DNA from: WTFY01 sp965203725
GTDB lineage: Bacteria; Pseudomonadota; Gammaproteobacteria; UBA4575
Direction of reading: 5' to 3'
Assembly: GCA_965203725.1 (NCBI GenBank)
Contig: CBDBDH010000001.1
Location: forward strand, 744,001 to 808,000
Length of the DNA stretch: 64,000 nt
Below the pieces are notes generated by a model. The model worked only from the letters and a program-made list of their open reading frames with translations, was not told the origin of the DNA and did not search any database. The position numbers were made by a program, and so were the translations under genes. Shown piece after piece: positions 16,936 through 25,949 of the stretch. The first letter of the stretch is position 1. The number at the start of each line of letters is the position of its first letter.

Positions 16936-17715
16936 ATGAGCGAAGACCCGAACGATTCCCGCCCGAGCGAAGCCGACGAGCATGCCGTGATCATGCGCAA
17001 CGTGCACAAGTGGTTCGGACCGTTCCACGTGCTCAAGGACCTGAACCTGACGGTGGCCCGCGGCGAGAAGATCGTCATCTGCGGGCCGTCCGGCTCCGGC
17101 AAATCGACGCTGATCCGCTGCATCAACCGCCTCGAGGAACACCAGGAGGGCGACATCATCGTCGACGGCACGGAACTGACCAACGACCTCAAGCACATCG
17201 ACAAGGTGCGCAGCGAGGTCGGCATGGTGTTCCAGCACTTCAACCTGTTCCCGCACCTGACCGTGCTCGAGAACTGCACGCTGGCCCCGATCTGGGTCAA
17301 GAAGATGCCCAGGGCCGAGGCCGAGGAGATCGCCATGAAGTACCTGGAGCGGGTCAAGATTCCGGAGCAGGCGCACAAGTATCCCGGGCAGCTCTCCGGC
17401 GGCCAGCAGCAGCGCGTCGCCATCGCCAGGAGCCTGTGCAAGCGCCCGCGGATCATGCTGTTCGACGAGCCCACCTCGGCACTGGACCCGGAGATGATCA
17501 AGGAGGTGCTGGACGTCATGGTCGAACTCGCAGGCGAGGGCATCACCATGCTGTGCGTGACCCACGAAATGGGCTTTGCCAAGACCGTGGCCGATCGCGT
17601 CATTTTCATGGACGGCGGCGAGATCATCGAGCAGAACAGCCCGCAGGAATTCTTCGACAATCCCCAGCACGAGCGAACCAAGCTCTTCCTGAGCCAGATC
17701 CTCGATCACACCTAG
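16936..17715 (+). CDS. aapP: Amino-acid ABC transporter ATPase AapP
   Basis: The 259-residue nucleotide-binding subunit is complete: Walker A GPSGSGKST, Q-loop VFQHFNLFPHLTVLEN, signature LSGGQQQRVAIARSL, Walker B IMLFDEPTSALDPE, and H-loop CVTHEMGFA. It energises uptake through AapQ and AapM. The N-terminal ~15 residues are an acidic extension. It ends the aapJQMP operon, and the small acidic gene downstream has its own AAGGAG and likely its own promoter. Confidence 0.94.
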   Translation: MSEDPNDSRPSEADEHAVIMRNVHKWFGPFHVLKDLNLTVARGEKIVICGPSGSGKSTLIRCINRLEEHQEGDIIVDGTELTNDLKHIDKVRSEVGMVFQHFNLFPHLTVLENCTLAPIWVKKMPRAEAEEIAMKYLERVKIPEQAHKYPGQLSGGQQQRVAIARSLCKRPRIMLFDEPTSALDPEMIKEVLDVMVELAGEGITMLCVTHEMGFAKTVADRVIFMDGGEIIEQNSPQEFFDNPQHERTKLFLSQILDHT

Positions 17716-17813
17716 TCACGCCCGGGGCACTCCGTTCCCGGCCCATAACGCCTTGTTTTCTTCTCTTGCCGGGGCACTTTGTATATACTCATCTTCATAC
17801 TAAGGAGAGCCCC

Positions 17814-18095
17814 ATGTCTGAAAAAGATGACCAGGAGATCCTGGAAGACGCCAAGAGCTCGGTCGATTTCAGCATCGTCACAGACAATATCCTCGGGATT
17901 GCAGACTTCGTGATCGAGAAGCACGAATTCAAGAACGACTGCACCCTCACGGCCGAACAACGCGAACAGGCGACCGCGAAGATCAAGCAGGCCTTGTGGA
18001 AACAGGTCGAGGAACTCAAACTGGAACGCAAGTCGATCCTGCAGGAAATGTTTGACAGCGCGGAGAATGCCCTGGCGCAAGTGATGGGTGACTGA
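17814..18095 (+). CDS. Small acidic helical protein, unknown
   Basis: The 93-residue product (MSEKDDQEILEDAKSS...) is acidic and predicted helical, with heptad-like charged stretches (EQREQATAKIKQALWKQVEELKLERKS). No signal peptide, membrane segment or known domain is evident. I chose ATG 17814 for its AAGGAG at 17802-17807. TATACT at 17784-17789 is a possible -10. Function is unknown; it may be a small regulatory or chaperone-like protein. Confidence 0.7.
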   Translation: MSEKDDQEILEDAKSSVDFSIVTDNILGIADFVIEKHEFKNDCTLTAEQREQATAKIKQALWKQVEELKLERKSILQEMFDSAENALAQVMGD

Positions 18096-18372
18096 AGCCG
18101 GTTCGCACCGGACCAAGCCGCACCTGGCTTGGGCAGGACCCGTTCGCATCATCGCCGATCGTATCGTCCCTGGATGCAGCGAAAACGAAGGCCGGCACCC
18201 GGCACCGTGAACATCGACCGCACACCCCGGCAAATCCCTCCCCCGTCATGACACCGGCCTGAGCGGCCGGCATTGCCGGGCTTCCCCGCCATCCCGACCC
18301 GCAACATCGCAGAACCATTTTCCTTCCGGCCCGGGCGTGCAGCCGTCCCCGCACGAATCCGGGTGCGAGGGT

Positions 18373-20775
18373 TCAGAAGGTATACAGCCAGCCGCCGAGC
18401 CAGGAGAACTCGCTCGCCGCCCCTGCACGGTGCTCGGGCTCATGCGACCAGGTCGCACCAAGACGCCACTCGGCCAGGGCCAGGGGCTGGTGCCAGTGCG
18501 CGCCCACGTCCACCTGCCGACCGCTCGGCTCGAGGCGGGCGGTCATGGAACGCTCGAGGATGGCACCGGCCGGGGTGCGCCCGACCGGGACCTTGAGGGA
18601 AGCGCGTCCCCCCTCGATGCGCAGCGGCTGCGATACCGACAAGCCCAACGTGCCGGCCTCGCCCACGTCCCGGCTTGCACGCACCGCGAAGGTGCTGGTC
18701 GAAAGCGGGGAGACCCCGGTGATGAGGCCCGGGGCGGATGCCGGGCGTACCCGCCCGATCTCGGCGCTGGCCCCGAGCGCCCAGCCGGCAAGCTTCGAAC
18801 TCATCGACATTCCGACGAAAACGGCATCGGCGCCCAGTTCGCCGAACGCGCCCCGCGACCGGGCGCCGAGCAGGGATTCGCGCTCCCCGAGCCAGCCGGC
18901 ATGCAGGGCGACCGGGGCGCCCCGGGCCTGCCAGGACACTCGCGCGCCGCTGGCCGGAGCCTTGCCCGCAATGCCTTCGCTCGTGAAGGCACTCGCGGAC
19001 AGGCCCGTGGGAGAGGACACGCTCAGGGCCACGACCGGCTCGGCGCGTGCGAAATGACCCCCCCGCCCAGCAGCCGGCATCTCCATCAGACCCAGCCTCC
19101 AGCGCGATGTGCCGTGCCCAGGGGCGGCCAGCTCCTGCACGTAGGTGAAATCGAAGTCCTCGCCCGGCGAAGCCCGGGGGTCGGGGGCCGCGGACAGGAA
19201 GTCCTGCAGCTGAAGGTTCACCGACCGTACGGGTGCGGGGGCTGCGAGACTGCCGAGATCAAACCAGAAGGGGGCTCCGAGGGCATCGAAGGCGGCCAGT
19301 TCGTGCCCGCTCAACGACTGCACCAGGCCGTCGCCGAAGGCCGGACCGGTCTGCAACTGCGTGACCTGCAACGGACTGGCGGACGTGCCGGTGCGGTTTT
19401 GCCGGACAACCTCGAGCAGCCCGACAGGTGAGGTTGCAGCACCGAGGTCCATCAGGCCGTGGCCGTACACCGCGCGGTCGGCATAGATGCCGCGGTCATC
19501 GGCGGTATCGAGCAGCCTGGCCAGCAGGGCCGTGTTCGACAGCTGGTTCCTGAACAGCTGTTTCATCACCGCGAGACCTCCGCTGACCATGGGGGCCGCA
19601 AACGAGGTGCCGTCAACGGTTCCCACCCCCCGGAATCCGTCCTGGCCCTCGTACGGGCCGTAATAGGCGGCCAGCACGTCCTCGCCCGGGGCGGCCAGGC
19701 ACCAGTTCGCGGCCAGGCCGCAGCGATTGGAAAAATCGGTGATCAGGCCGTCCTCACCGATCGCCGCGACGGCGACCGTGTGGCCGCGAAGCTCCGGGAT
19801 GCGGGTCATCAGGCCCGGCAGCAGCTCGACCGAGACCGCGTCGATCGCCAGATTCCGGCAGTTGTCTTCGCCGGGTGCACACGACTCCCCGTGAGCATTG
19901 CCCGCCGCCCACACCAGCACGGTTTTCTCGCTCGCCCCCTGCTGGGCGATCGCGGCGATGGCACTGCTGAAATTGGTGCGAAGGTCGTCCACGCTGTAGT
20001 TGTTGATGATGCCCTCGTAGCCCACGCTGATGTTCAGAAAATCCACCGTCCGCGTCCCGCTGCGCCAGTTCAGTGCGGCGTTGATGGTGGTGGCCCACGT
20101 AGAGTCCCGGGCCCGCAGGGCGGTCAGCGAAACCGGGTCGTAACCTGCGGGACTGCGGCCCGTGGGGACGGCAAACATGGCGATATTCGCACCCCAGGCC
20201 ACGCCGTGACTGGCATTGACGGTCGTGACGATGCGTGGAGCCGCCGCCACGCTGGCCACTGCGGTACCATGGGAGAACTGGGTGCCGGTCTCGTTGGTGG
20301 CGCCCAGCAGGAAGGTCTCGTTGATGGTCGCACCGGCAAACAGCTGGTGGGACCGGTCGATGCCGGAGTCCACGAAGCCGAGGGTTACCCCCTCTCCCGG
20401 GTCGATGGGCGTGCCCGCGAGCAGCTCGACGTGGGCATAGGCGCGCTGCGCCTGGATACGGGACAGGCCCCACTGGTTGCTGAAGTTGCGCTGGTTTGTG
20501 TAGGCCGTCATGCGACCGTCCACCTCGCGCTCGTACTCGACAAGATTCAGGCAGCCCTCGCCGACCGTCTGGATGCAGAGCGTGGAGGGATCGGGGGGCG
20601 GAGGCCGTATCATGGTCGGCGGGGCATCCGAACCGCCGCCACCCCCACCTCCACAGGCGCCAAGCACCAAGACCAGCACAAAACCGGCCAGTCGCAGGGC
20701 GCACTTGCCTGCATGGCAGCCCGATGGGCCCGGCGTACGCAGCTTGATGACAGCAGGACAAGTCATGGTGTCCAT
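18373..20775 (-). CDS. Subtilisin-like (S8) lipoprotein with C-terminal barrel-like region
   Basis: The 800-residue protein has a lipobox LVLGAC (Cys41) followed by a glycine run, so the mature form is lipid-anchored. The catalytic triad is clear: Asp136 (GFVDSGID), His169 (FSHGTAVAS) and Ser391 (DGTSFAAPMVSGG); Asn293 (AAGNAHG) fits the oxyanion hole. From ~480 to the end the sequence has alternating beta-strand character (WRLGLMEMP, ALSVSSPTGLSASAF, WRLGATWSHEP) and ends in aromatic WLYTF, as outer-membrane barrels do. This resembles autotransporter serine proteases, but with lipidation at the front. A surface or secreted protease is inferred. Confidence 0.82.
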   Translation of the reverse strand: MDTMTCPAVIKLRTPGPSGCHAGKCALRLAGFVLVLVLGACGGGGGGGSDAPPTMIRPPPPDPSTLCIQTVGEGCLNLVEYEREVDGRMTAYTNQRNFSNQWGLSRIQAQRAYAHVELLAGTPIDPGEGVTLGFVDSGIDRSHQLFAGATINETFLLGATNETGTQFSHGTAVASVAAAPRIVTTVNASHGVAWGANIAMFAVPTGRSPAGYDPVSLTALRARDSTWATTINAALNWRSGTRTVDFLNISVGYEGIINNYSVDDLRTNFSSAIAAIAQQGASEKTVLVWAAGNAHGESCAPGEDNCRNLAIDAVSVELLPGLMTRIPELRGHTVAVAAIGEDGLITDFSNRCGLAANWCLAAPGEDVLAAYYGPYEGQDGFRGVGTVDGTSFAAPMVSGGLAVMKQLFRNQLSNTALLARLLDTADDRGIYADRAVYGHGLMDLGAATSPVGLLEVVRQNRTGTSASPLQVTQLQTGPAFGDGLVQSLSGHELAAFDALGAPFWFDLGSLAAPAPVRSVNLQLQDFLSAAPDPRASPGEDFDFTYVQELAAPGHGTSRWRLGLMEMPAAGRGGHFARAEPVVALSVSSPTGLSASAFTSEGIAGKAPASGARVSWQARGAPVALHAGWLGERESLLGARSRGAFGELGADAVFVGMSMSSKLAGWALGASAEIGRVRPASAPGLITGVSPLSTSTFAVRASRDVGEAGTLGLSVSQPLRIEGGRASLKVPVGRTPAGAILERSMTARLEPSGRQVDVGAHWHQPLALAEWRLGATWSHEPEHRAGAASEFSWLGGWLYTF

Positions 20776-21093
20776 TCTCGAACGTGTTCCGTCCCGGGGG
20801 ATATTCCGGCAATCACCGGCTAAACCAGGAATTGACCTAAATTACCAAAGCGTATGCCTTGAGATCAACCAGCCATCAAGATCGAGAAGCAATAAGGCTG
20901 CACACATTCAGTTGATGGACTCTTCAAGGCGATGTCTTGGAATCCAAGTGTAAACGCACCAAATACTGGCTTACCTCACCGTCTGGAACGGTACGGCAGG
21001 AAGGCCAGCGACTCCTAGGAACATTCCCGTCAGACCGCTGTCAGAATGGGTGGCAAAACAGGCAGTTCCCTGCCTGCTCGGGGCTTGCTGGAA

Positions 21094-21139
21094 GGAAGGT
21101 TTTACTCCCGATAGCTATAAATATCGGGAGTAAACTTCC
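21094..21139. repeat. lox-like recombination site candidate
   Basis: Perfect 13-bp inverted arms (TTTACTCCCGATA at 21101-21113 and TATCGGGAGTAAA at 21122-21134) flank an asymmetric 8-bp spacer GCTATAAA. This 13-8-13 layout is that of loxP. Imperfect symmetry continues outward (GGAAG on the left, CTTCC on the right, with a few extra bases on the left). It ends 32 bp before the start of a Cre-like recombinase gene. It is not GC-rich and has no T-run, arguing against a terminator. Confidence 0.65.
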
Positions 21140-21171
21140 AGGGCTTGTACCAGTGATATGGAGGTCCCCGC

Positions 21172-22158
21172 ATGCACCCCGCAGCCCGTCGAAGACTCGA
21201 GCCTGTCGCCCCCGAGGTCGCCCCCGATACGGGACTGGGCGAGCGCCTGTCCGCCTACCTGAAGGACGCCAGGGGGGCGTTCAGCGAGAACACCGAGCGT
21301 GCGGTGCGCTCGGACGTGGAGATCTTCATGGACTGGTGCGAGACGAGAGGGCTGAGTGCCCTGCCCGCCAGTACGCAGACCCTGGTGTCGTATATCGATG
21401 CCATGGCCCGGGTCCGGGCCCCGGCGACGGTGCGCCGCTACGTCTTCAGCATCGCCACCCTGCATCGGGCGGTCCAGTTGCAGGACCCGTTGAAGAGAAC
21501 CCGGGTAAAACTGGCCCTGCAGCGCATGCACCGCAAGCGCGGGCGCCGCCAGGAACAGGTGCGCGGGCTCACCTGGCCCTTGAGGGAGCGCATGCTGCAG
21601 GCCTGCGGCGACCGGCTCATCGATGACCGCAACAAGGCTTTATTGGCGGTGGCCTACGACACGCTGTTGCGAAGATCGGAGCTGGTGGCGCTGGAAGTCT
21701 CGGACTTACTGGTGGAGATGGACGGCTCGGGGACCTTGCTGGTGCGCCGGGGCAAGACCGATCCCACCGGGGAAGGCGCCCTGCTGTACCTGGCCCCGGA
21801 CACCATCAAGCTGCTGCAGGGGTGGCTAAAACGAAGCGGGATCATCCAGGGGCGGCTGTTTCGATCGCTGCGCAAGGACGGCCAGCTCGGGCTGAAGCTC
21901 GATGACAGCCAGGTGCCGCGCATCTACAAGTCCATGGCCCGGGCGGCGGGCCTGGGGGGCGACGTGGTGGACGGCTTGTCCGGGCACAGTGCCCGGGTCG
22001 GGGCGGCCCAGGACATGATCGCCTGCGGCATCGAGCTGCCGGCCATATTGCAGGCGGGACGCTGGAAGAGCACCGCCATGGTGCACCGCTACGGGGAGCG
22101 GCTGCTGGCCAAGCGAAGCGGGGCCGCCCAGCTGGCCGAACTGCAGCACCGGAGATGA
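21172..22158 (+). CDS. Cre-like tyrosine recombinase
   Basis: The 328-residue protein has all tyrosine-recombinase active-site residues: Arg167 (AYDTLLRRSELVAL), Lys195 (RRGKTD), His272 and Arg275 (SGHSARVGAAQDM), Trp298 (QAGRWKS) and nucleophile Tyr307 (MVHRYGERL). Several stretches match phage P1 Cre closely: AFSENT, the SGHSARVGAA block, and the LPAILQAGRW region. Length is close to Cre (343). An N-terminal core-binding SAM-like domain spans ~25-125. It is alone, with no excisionase or phage genes. The lox-like repeat lies directly upstream and may be both its substrate and an autoregulatory site. ATG 21172 follows GGAGG. Confidence 0.9.
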   Translation: MHPAARRRLEPVAPEVAPDTGLGERLSAYLKDARGAFSENTERAVRSDVEIFMDWCETRGLSALPASTQTLVSYIDAMARVRAPATVRRYVFSIATLHRAVQLQDPLKRTRVKLALQRMHRKRGRRQEQVRGLTWPLRERMLQACGDRLIDDRNKALLAVAYDTLLRRSELVALEVSDLLVEMDGSGTLLVRRGKTDPTGEGALLYLAPDTIKLLQGWLKRSGIIQGRLFRSLRKDGQLGLKLDDSQVPRIYKSMARAAGLGGDVVDGLSGHSARVGAAQDMIACGIELPAILQAGRWKSTAMVHRYGERLLAKRSGAAQLAELQHRR

Positions 22159-22712
22159 CTTAAGACAGAACAGTCGGTATCCGGGCAGCGATCAAGGGCT
22201 GTCTGTTGTAGAGATGATCAAGGCGGGCATGGGCCCGCCCAAGAGATCCCTGTGCATGCATCCCGGGAGGCACCGCATGCCAGAACCGCATGATGTTATC
22301 AGGAGTAAAAATCACGAAGGGTCGTCAATGCCCCACAGGCCCGCGCGGTCCAACACGGACAGGTCCACCCTGTCAAACCTCTTTGGAATCAGTGAGTTAT
22401 TGGTAGATCGGGGGGAGTGTGCGCGCAGGCTGCGGAGAGGGCCACGTCGGCGAAATGACTCTTCTTTTGCAAATTTAGTCCTGATAATTATAGTTATCGA
22501 GACCTACTTTGGTACGCCCAAGCGAATCGGGGACATGATATACGTTTCACCAGAGACATGGTTGACACTTTTTCGGTAAAAACAGGCTCTCGGCAGGGCA
22601 TGGGGGCGTGTGCAGGCCTGGGAGAAGTCTCAGGCGGACTGGATTTCCCTGTTGCAGGTCAGCTACTCGAGGAAGTGTTCCGGTCAAACCAGGTTTTGGG
22701 CGACTGGATGTA
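22159..22712. other. Intergenic stretch after the recombinase
   Basis: No credible gene: the 121-codon plus frame at 22214 has no family resemblance. TATCAGGAGTAAA (22297-22309) matches one arm of the lox-like site at 12 of 13 positions, but without a partner arm. The rest is mixed composition with a short dyad near 22482-22499. Confidence 0.45.
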
Positions 22713-22994
22713 TCAACTCAAGATTCTTGCATTTCGGCAAACTTCGCGCCGATTACCTATCCGCACTACAAGCACGCGCAAAGTATCGTCCTGGATATCA
22801 CAAATTACCCGGCAATCTCCTACCCGGTAACTCCAGAGACCGCCAGGGCCGGTCAATGCCTTGCCCGTACGGCGAGGATTTTCCATTCCTGCGATGCGCC
22901 TGTCCATAAAATCGACAACACGCTGCGCCATGTGCCTGTCAAGCTTGCGGAGTTGCCCACGGGCCGTACTGGCGTACTCAATCCTCCAAGCCAA
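22713..22994 (-). CDS. RelE/ParE-family toxin
   Basis: The 93-residue protein MAWRIEYASTARGQLRKLDR... has the compact RelE fold: an N-terminal strand and two helices, GLWSYRVGDCRVICDIQDD and a final strand with VRIGNRREVC. Arg and His/Asn patterns (WSYRVGDCRVICD, IGNRREVCR) fit RelE-type mRNA interferases, which cleave messages at the ribosome. It is encoded downstream of and overlapping its RHH antitoxin by 17 bases. Confidence 0.85.
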   Translation of the reverse strand: MAWRIEYASTARGQLRKLDRHMAQRVVDFMDRRIAGMENPRRTGKALTGPGGLWSYRVGDCRVICDIQDDTLRVLVVRIGNRREVCRNARILS

Positions 22995-23205
22995 GGTCTT
23001 TCCTTACCTCAGCTGACGAATGCACTTGTTCCTGCCCTTTGCGGACCCGTTCCAACACGTCAGCGGCGAGATAGTAGTCTTCCATCTCCTCAATGCCCTG
23101 TTCAATCATTTCCCGCAGGTAGTAAGCCTTGGTACGCCCGGTTTGCGAGGCAAGATAGTCAAGCCTTCGCTCTGTTTCCGGGGCCAGACGAATGGAAGTA
23201 GCCAT
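22978..23205 (-). CDS. RHH-type antitoxin of the RelE toxin
   Basis: The 75-residue product has an N-terminal ribbon-helix-helix (ATSIRLAPETERRLDYLASQTGRTKAYYLREMI) followed by an acidic helical tail that would wrap the toxin. It precedes the toxin gene and overlaps it. The palindrome AATACATGTATT lies 18 bp upstream and is the likely operator. AAAGGAA provides the ribosome-binding site. Confidence 0.85.
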   Translation of the reverse strand: MATSIRLAPETERRLDYLASQTGRTKAYYLREMIEQGIEEMEDYYLAADVLERVRKGQEQVHSSAEVRKDLGLED

Positions 23206-23222
23206 GTCACAATTCCTTTTTC

Positions 23223-23234
23223 AATACATGTATT
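23223..23234. promoter_or_regulatory. Operator of the RelBE-type module
   Basis: AATACATGTATT is a perfect 12-bp palindrome in the promoter region of the RHH antitoxin gene, the expected place for autorepression by an RHH dimer. Confidence 0.55.
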
Positions 23235-23447
23235 CACTATATTACAAAATTGCTATGCAGCACCAAGGCTGGAGTGCACGCATGGCTCGGGTATGTTGGA
23301 TCCCACTCACCCGTCATGCCTAGATCACAGAGCCCGGGCTGTTCACCACAATTGCAAATATTTTGACTGAGGCTTGCCCACAAAAGGGCAATGGAGTAAC
23401 CGGCCGCATGCTGTATTTGGCCAACGAGTTCTCGATGGAAAAGCTAG

Positions 23448-24992
23448 CTAGCGTCCGTTGTAAGGCACCAGCAGGGAGCGCCCGGTCATGGCCTTGGGCT
23501 TTCTTATCCCCATCAGTTGCAGGATGGTCGGGGCGACGTCGCTGAGGCCGCGCCCGTTGGCGAGATCCCAGTTGCCCTCATCAATCACCAGGCACGGCAC
23601 CGGGTAGGTGGTGTGCTGGGTGTGCGGCTCGCCGGTGTGCGGGTTGACCATCTCGTCGCAATTGCCGTGATCGGAGGTCACCACCACCGAGATGCCCTGC
23701 TCGACCGCGGCATCGAGCACGCGCCCGGCATGGACGTCCACGGCCTGCAGGGCCGCGATCACCGCCTCCTTCTTGGCCGTGTGCCCGACCATGTCGCCGT
23801 TGGCGAAGTTGGTCACCACCAGCGCGTAGGCGTCGTTGCGGACCGCCTTGATCACCTCGTCGGCGACTTCCTCGGCGCTCATCTCGGGCTGCTGGTCGTA
23901 GGTGTCGACCTTGGGCGAGGGAATGATCTTGCGGTCCTCGCCCTCGTAGGCCTCCTCGTGCCCGCCGTTGATGAAGTAGGTCACGTGCGGATACTTCTCG
24001 GTCTCCGCGCAGTGGAACTGGTGCATGTCGAGCTTGCTGATGATCTTCGCCAGGTTGGTGTCCGGGCGCCGCGGCGGGAACACCACCGGGCCGAGAAACT
24101 CCTTGCTGTATTTCGTCATCATGGTCAGGCGCACCGGCTCGAAGCCGAAGCCGCGGTCGAAGGCCCTGAAGCCTTCCTTGGCGAGCGCCTTGCTGAGCTG
24201 CAGCGGGCGGTCGTTGCGGAAATTGCAGAAGATGACCGAGGCGCCGGCACCCATGGGTTTCGCATCCGCCAGCACGGTCGGCAGGATGAACTCGTCGCCC
24301 TCGCCGCGCTCGTAGGCGTTCACGATCGCGCTCTTGGCGTCGGCGGCCTTCTCGCCCTCGCCGCGCACCAGCGCGCGCCAGGCCTTTTCGGTTCGGTCCC
24401 AGCGGCGGTCGCGGTCCATCGCGAAGTAGCGGCCCATGACCGTGGCGATCACCCCGTCGGCCTTGTTCAGGGCGCGGTTCAGGCGCATCAGGTATTTGCG
24501 CGCACTCCTGGGCGGGGCGTCGCGCCCGTCGGTGATCAGGTGCAGCATCGGGCGGGTGTCGTGGTCGCGGCACAGCTTGATCAGGGCGATGATGTGGTTG
24601 ATGTGCGAGTGCACGCCGCCGTCCGAGATCAGGCCGATCAGGTGCACGTGGCCGTCGTTCTTCTTGCCCTTCTTGATGGCGCGCACCAGCGGCGACATCT
24701 CGAACAGGCTGCCGTCGGCGATGGCGTCGTTGATGCGGATCAGGTCCTGGCGCATGACCGCGCCGCAGCCGATGGTCATGTGCCCGACCTCGGAGTTGCC
24801 CATCTGCCCGGGCGGCAGGCCGACCGCCTCGCCGGAGGCCTCCAGCACGGTGTGCGGGTAGGCGGAGAAATAGTGATCCAGGCGCGGGGTCTCCGCGCGC
24901 AGCACGGCGTTGTTGGCCTTGCTCGGATTCACGCCGAATCCGTCCAGGATGACCAGCAGGACGCGCTTACGGAGCTTGATCGGTTTTTTCAC
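23448..24992 (-). CDS. gpmI: Phosphoglycerate mutase, 2,3-bisphosphoglycerate-independent
   Basis: The 514-residue enzyme interconverts 3- and 2-phosphoglycerate in glycolysis. It belongs to the alkaline-phosphatase fold with two Mn ions: LLVILDGFG at the N-terminus, the phosphoserine motif MGNSEVGH (~66), DGRDAPP, GRYFAMDRD, a second-metal set NFANGDMVGHT, and SDHGNCDEM near 445. Length and motifs are canonical. It reads opposite to the right-hand TA module and stands alone, with tatC upstream on the same strand. Confidence 0.96.
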   Translation of the reverse strand: MKKPIKLRKRVLLVILDGFGVNPSKANNAVLRAETPRLDHYFSAYPHTVLEASGEAVGLPPGQMGNSEVGHMTIGCGAVMRQDLIRINDAIADGSLFEMSPLVRAIKKGKKNDGHVHLIGLISDGGVHSHINHIIALIKLCRDHDTRPMLHLITDGRDAPPRSARKYLMRLNRALNKADGVIATVMGRYFAMDRDRRWDRTEKAWRALVRGEGEKAADAKSAIVNAYERGEGDEFILPTVLADAKPMGAGASVIFCNFRNDRPLQLSKALAKEGFRAFDRGFGFEPVRLTMMTKYSKEFLGPVVFPPRRPDTNLAKIISKLDMHQFHCAETEKYPHVTYFINGGHEEAYEGEDRKIIPSPKVDTYDQQPEMSAEEVADEVIKAVRNDAYALVVTNFANGDMVGHTAKKEAVIAALQAVDVHAGRVLDAAVEQGISVVVTSDHGNCDEMVNPHTGEPHTQHTTYPVPCLVIDEGNWDLANGRGLSDVAPTILQLMGIRKPKAMTGRSLLVPYNGR

Positions 24993-25049
24993 GAAATTCG
25001 CGAAGATTTAAAAGTCGGCAATTATGCACCAAATGCCAGAGGGTGTCTG

Positions 25050-25949
25050 CTACTCGGACGGCTTGGTGTCGTCCCCCTCATCCTCCAGCGGCGGGACCGG
25101 GGCCAGCTCGGCCGCGCGCTCCTCGGGCGAGAGCGGCACGGCGCCCGGTGCGCTCGGGGCCTGCGCCCCCTCGGCCACCGCGGGCTCGGCACCCCCCAGG
25201 GGTTCCGCCGGCGCTTTCGGAGTGACCAGGCGCGAGAACGCGAGGCCCAGTTCGAACAGGATCCACACCGGGATGGCGAGCAGGACCTGGGAGATGACAT
25301 CGGGCGGGGTCAGCAGCATGCCCACCACGAAGGCCGCGACGATCACGTAGGGGCGCTTGGCGGCCATCCGCTGCGGGGTGGTCACGCCCATGCGCACCAG
25401 CACCAGGGTCACCACCGGCACCTCGAAGGCCGCCCCGAAGGCGATGAAGATCTTCATGACGAAATCGAGGTAGCGCCCGATGTCGGTCATCACCGCGACC
25501 CCTTCCGGGGCCACCTGGGTGAAAAAGCCGAACATCAGCGGGAAGACGATGAAGTAGGCGAACGCCATGCCGACGTAGAACAGCACGGAACTCGAGACCA
25601 GGATCGGGAACACCAGGCGCTTCTCGCTGCTGTACAGGCCCGGGGCGACGAACGCCCAGCCGTGGTAGAAGATGATCGGCACGGCCAGCACCAGGCTGAC
25701 CAGGAACACCAGCTTGAACGGGGTCAGAAACGGCGAGGCCACCTCGATCGCGACCATGGTGCTCGCCTCGGGCAGGTGCGCCATCAGCGGGCCGGCGAGC
25801 CAGCCGTACAGGGTGTTGGCGAACGGGAACAGCACGATCAGCAGGGTGAACACGCTGCCGACGATCCACATCAGGCGCGCGCGCAGCTCGTACAGGTGCG
25901 AGAGCAGGGTCTCCTGCTTGGAGTCGGTGCCCCCGGGTTCAGTCGCCAT
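25050..25949 (-). CDS. tatC: Sec-independent protein translocase TatC
   Basis: The 299-residue receptor of the twin-arginine translocase has the conserved N-terminal LLSHLYELRARL, six hydrophobic segments, FYHGWAFVAPGLYSSEK and FGAAFEVPVV. The C-terminal ~45 residues are a long acidic, proline/alanine-rich tail (PLSPEERAAEL, DEGDDTKPSE) absent from most TatC. I chose ATG 25949 (MATEPGG); a longer frame lacks similarity. It overlaps tatB by 11 bases. Confidence 0.95.
   Translation of the reverse strand: MATEPGGTDSKQETLLSHLYELRARLMWIVGSVFTLLIVLFPFANTLYGWLAGPLMAHLPEASTMVAIEVASPFLTPFKLVFLVSLVLAVPIIFYHGWAFVAPGLYSSEKRLVFPILVSSSVLFYVGMAFAYFIVFPLMFGFFTQVAPEGVAVMTDIGRYLDFVMKIFIAFGAAFEVPVVTLVLVRMGVTTPQRMAAKRPYVIVAAFVVGMLLTPPDVISQVLLAIPVWILFELGLAFSRLVTPKAPAEPLGGAEPAVAEGAQAPSAPGAVPLSPEERAAELAPVPPLEDEGDDTKPSE

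Noticed and set aside
15781..17709. 642-codon minus-strand frame antisense to aapM and aapP
   Set aside because: Shadow of two strongly supported genes in GC-rich DNA; no domain.
21094..21139. Inverted repeat as a rho-independent terminator
   Set aside because: AT-rich centre, no T-run, no gene ending nearby on either strand within a sensible distance; the 13-8-13 layout fits recombination better.
22214..22579. 121-codon frame after the recombinase
   Set aside because: Basic low-complexity start and no family resemblance; treated as noncoding.
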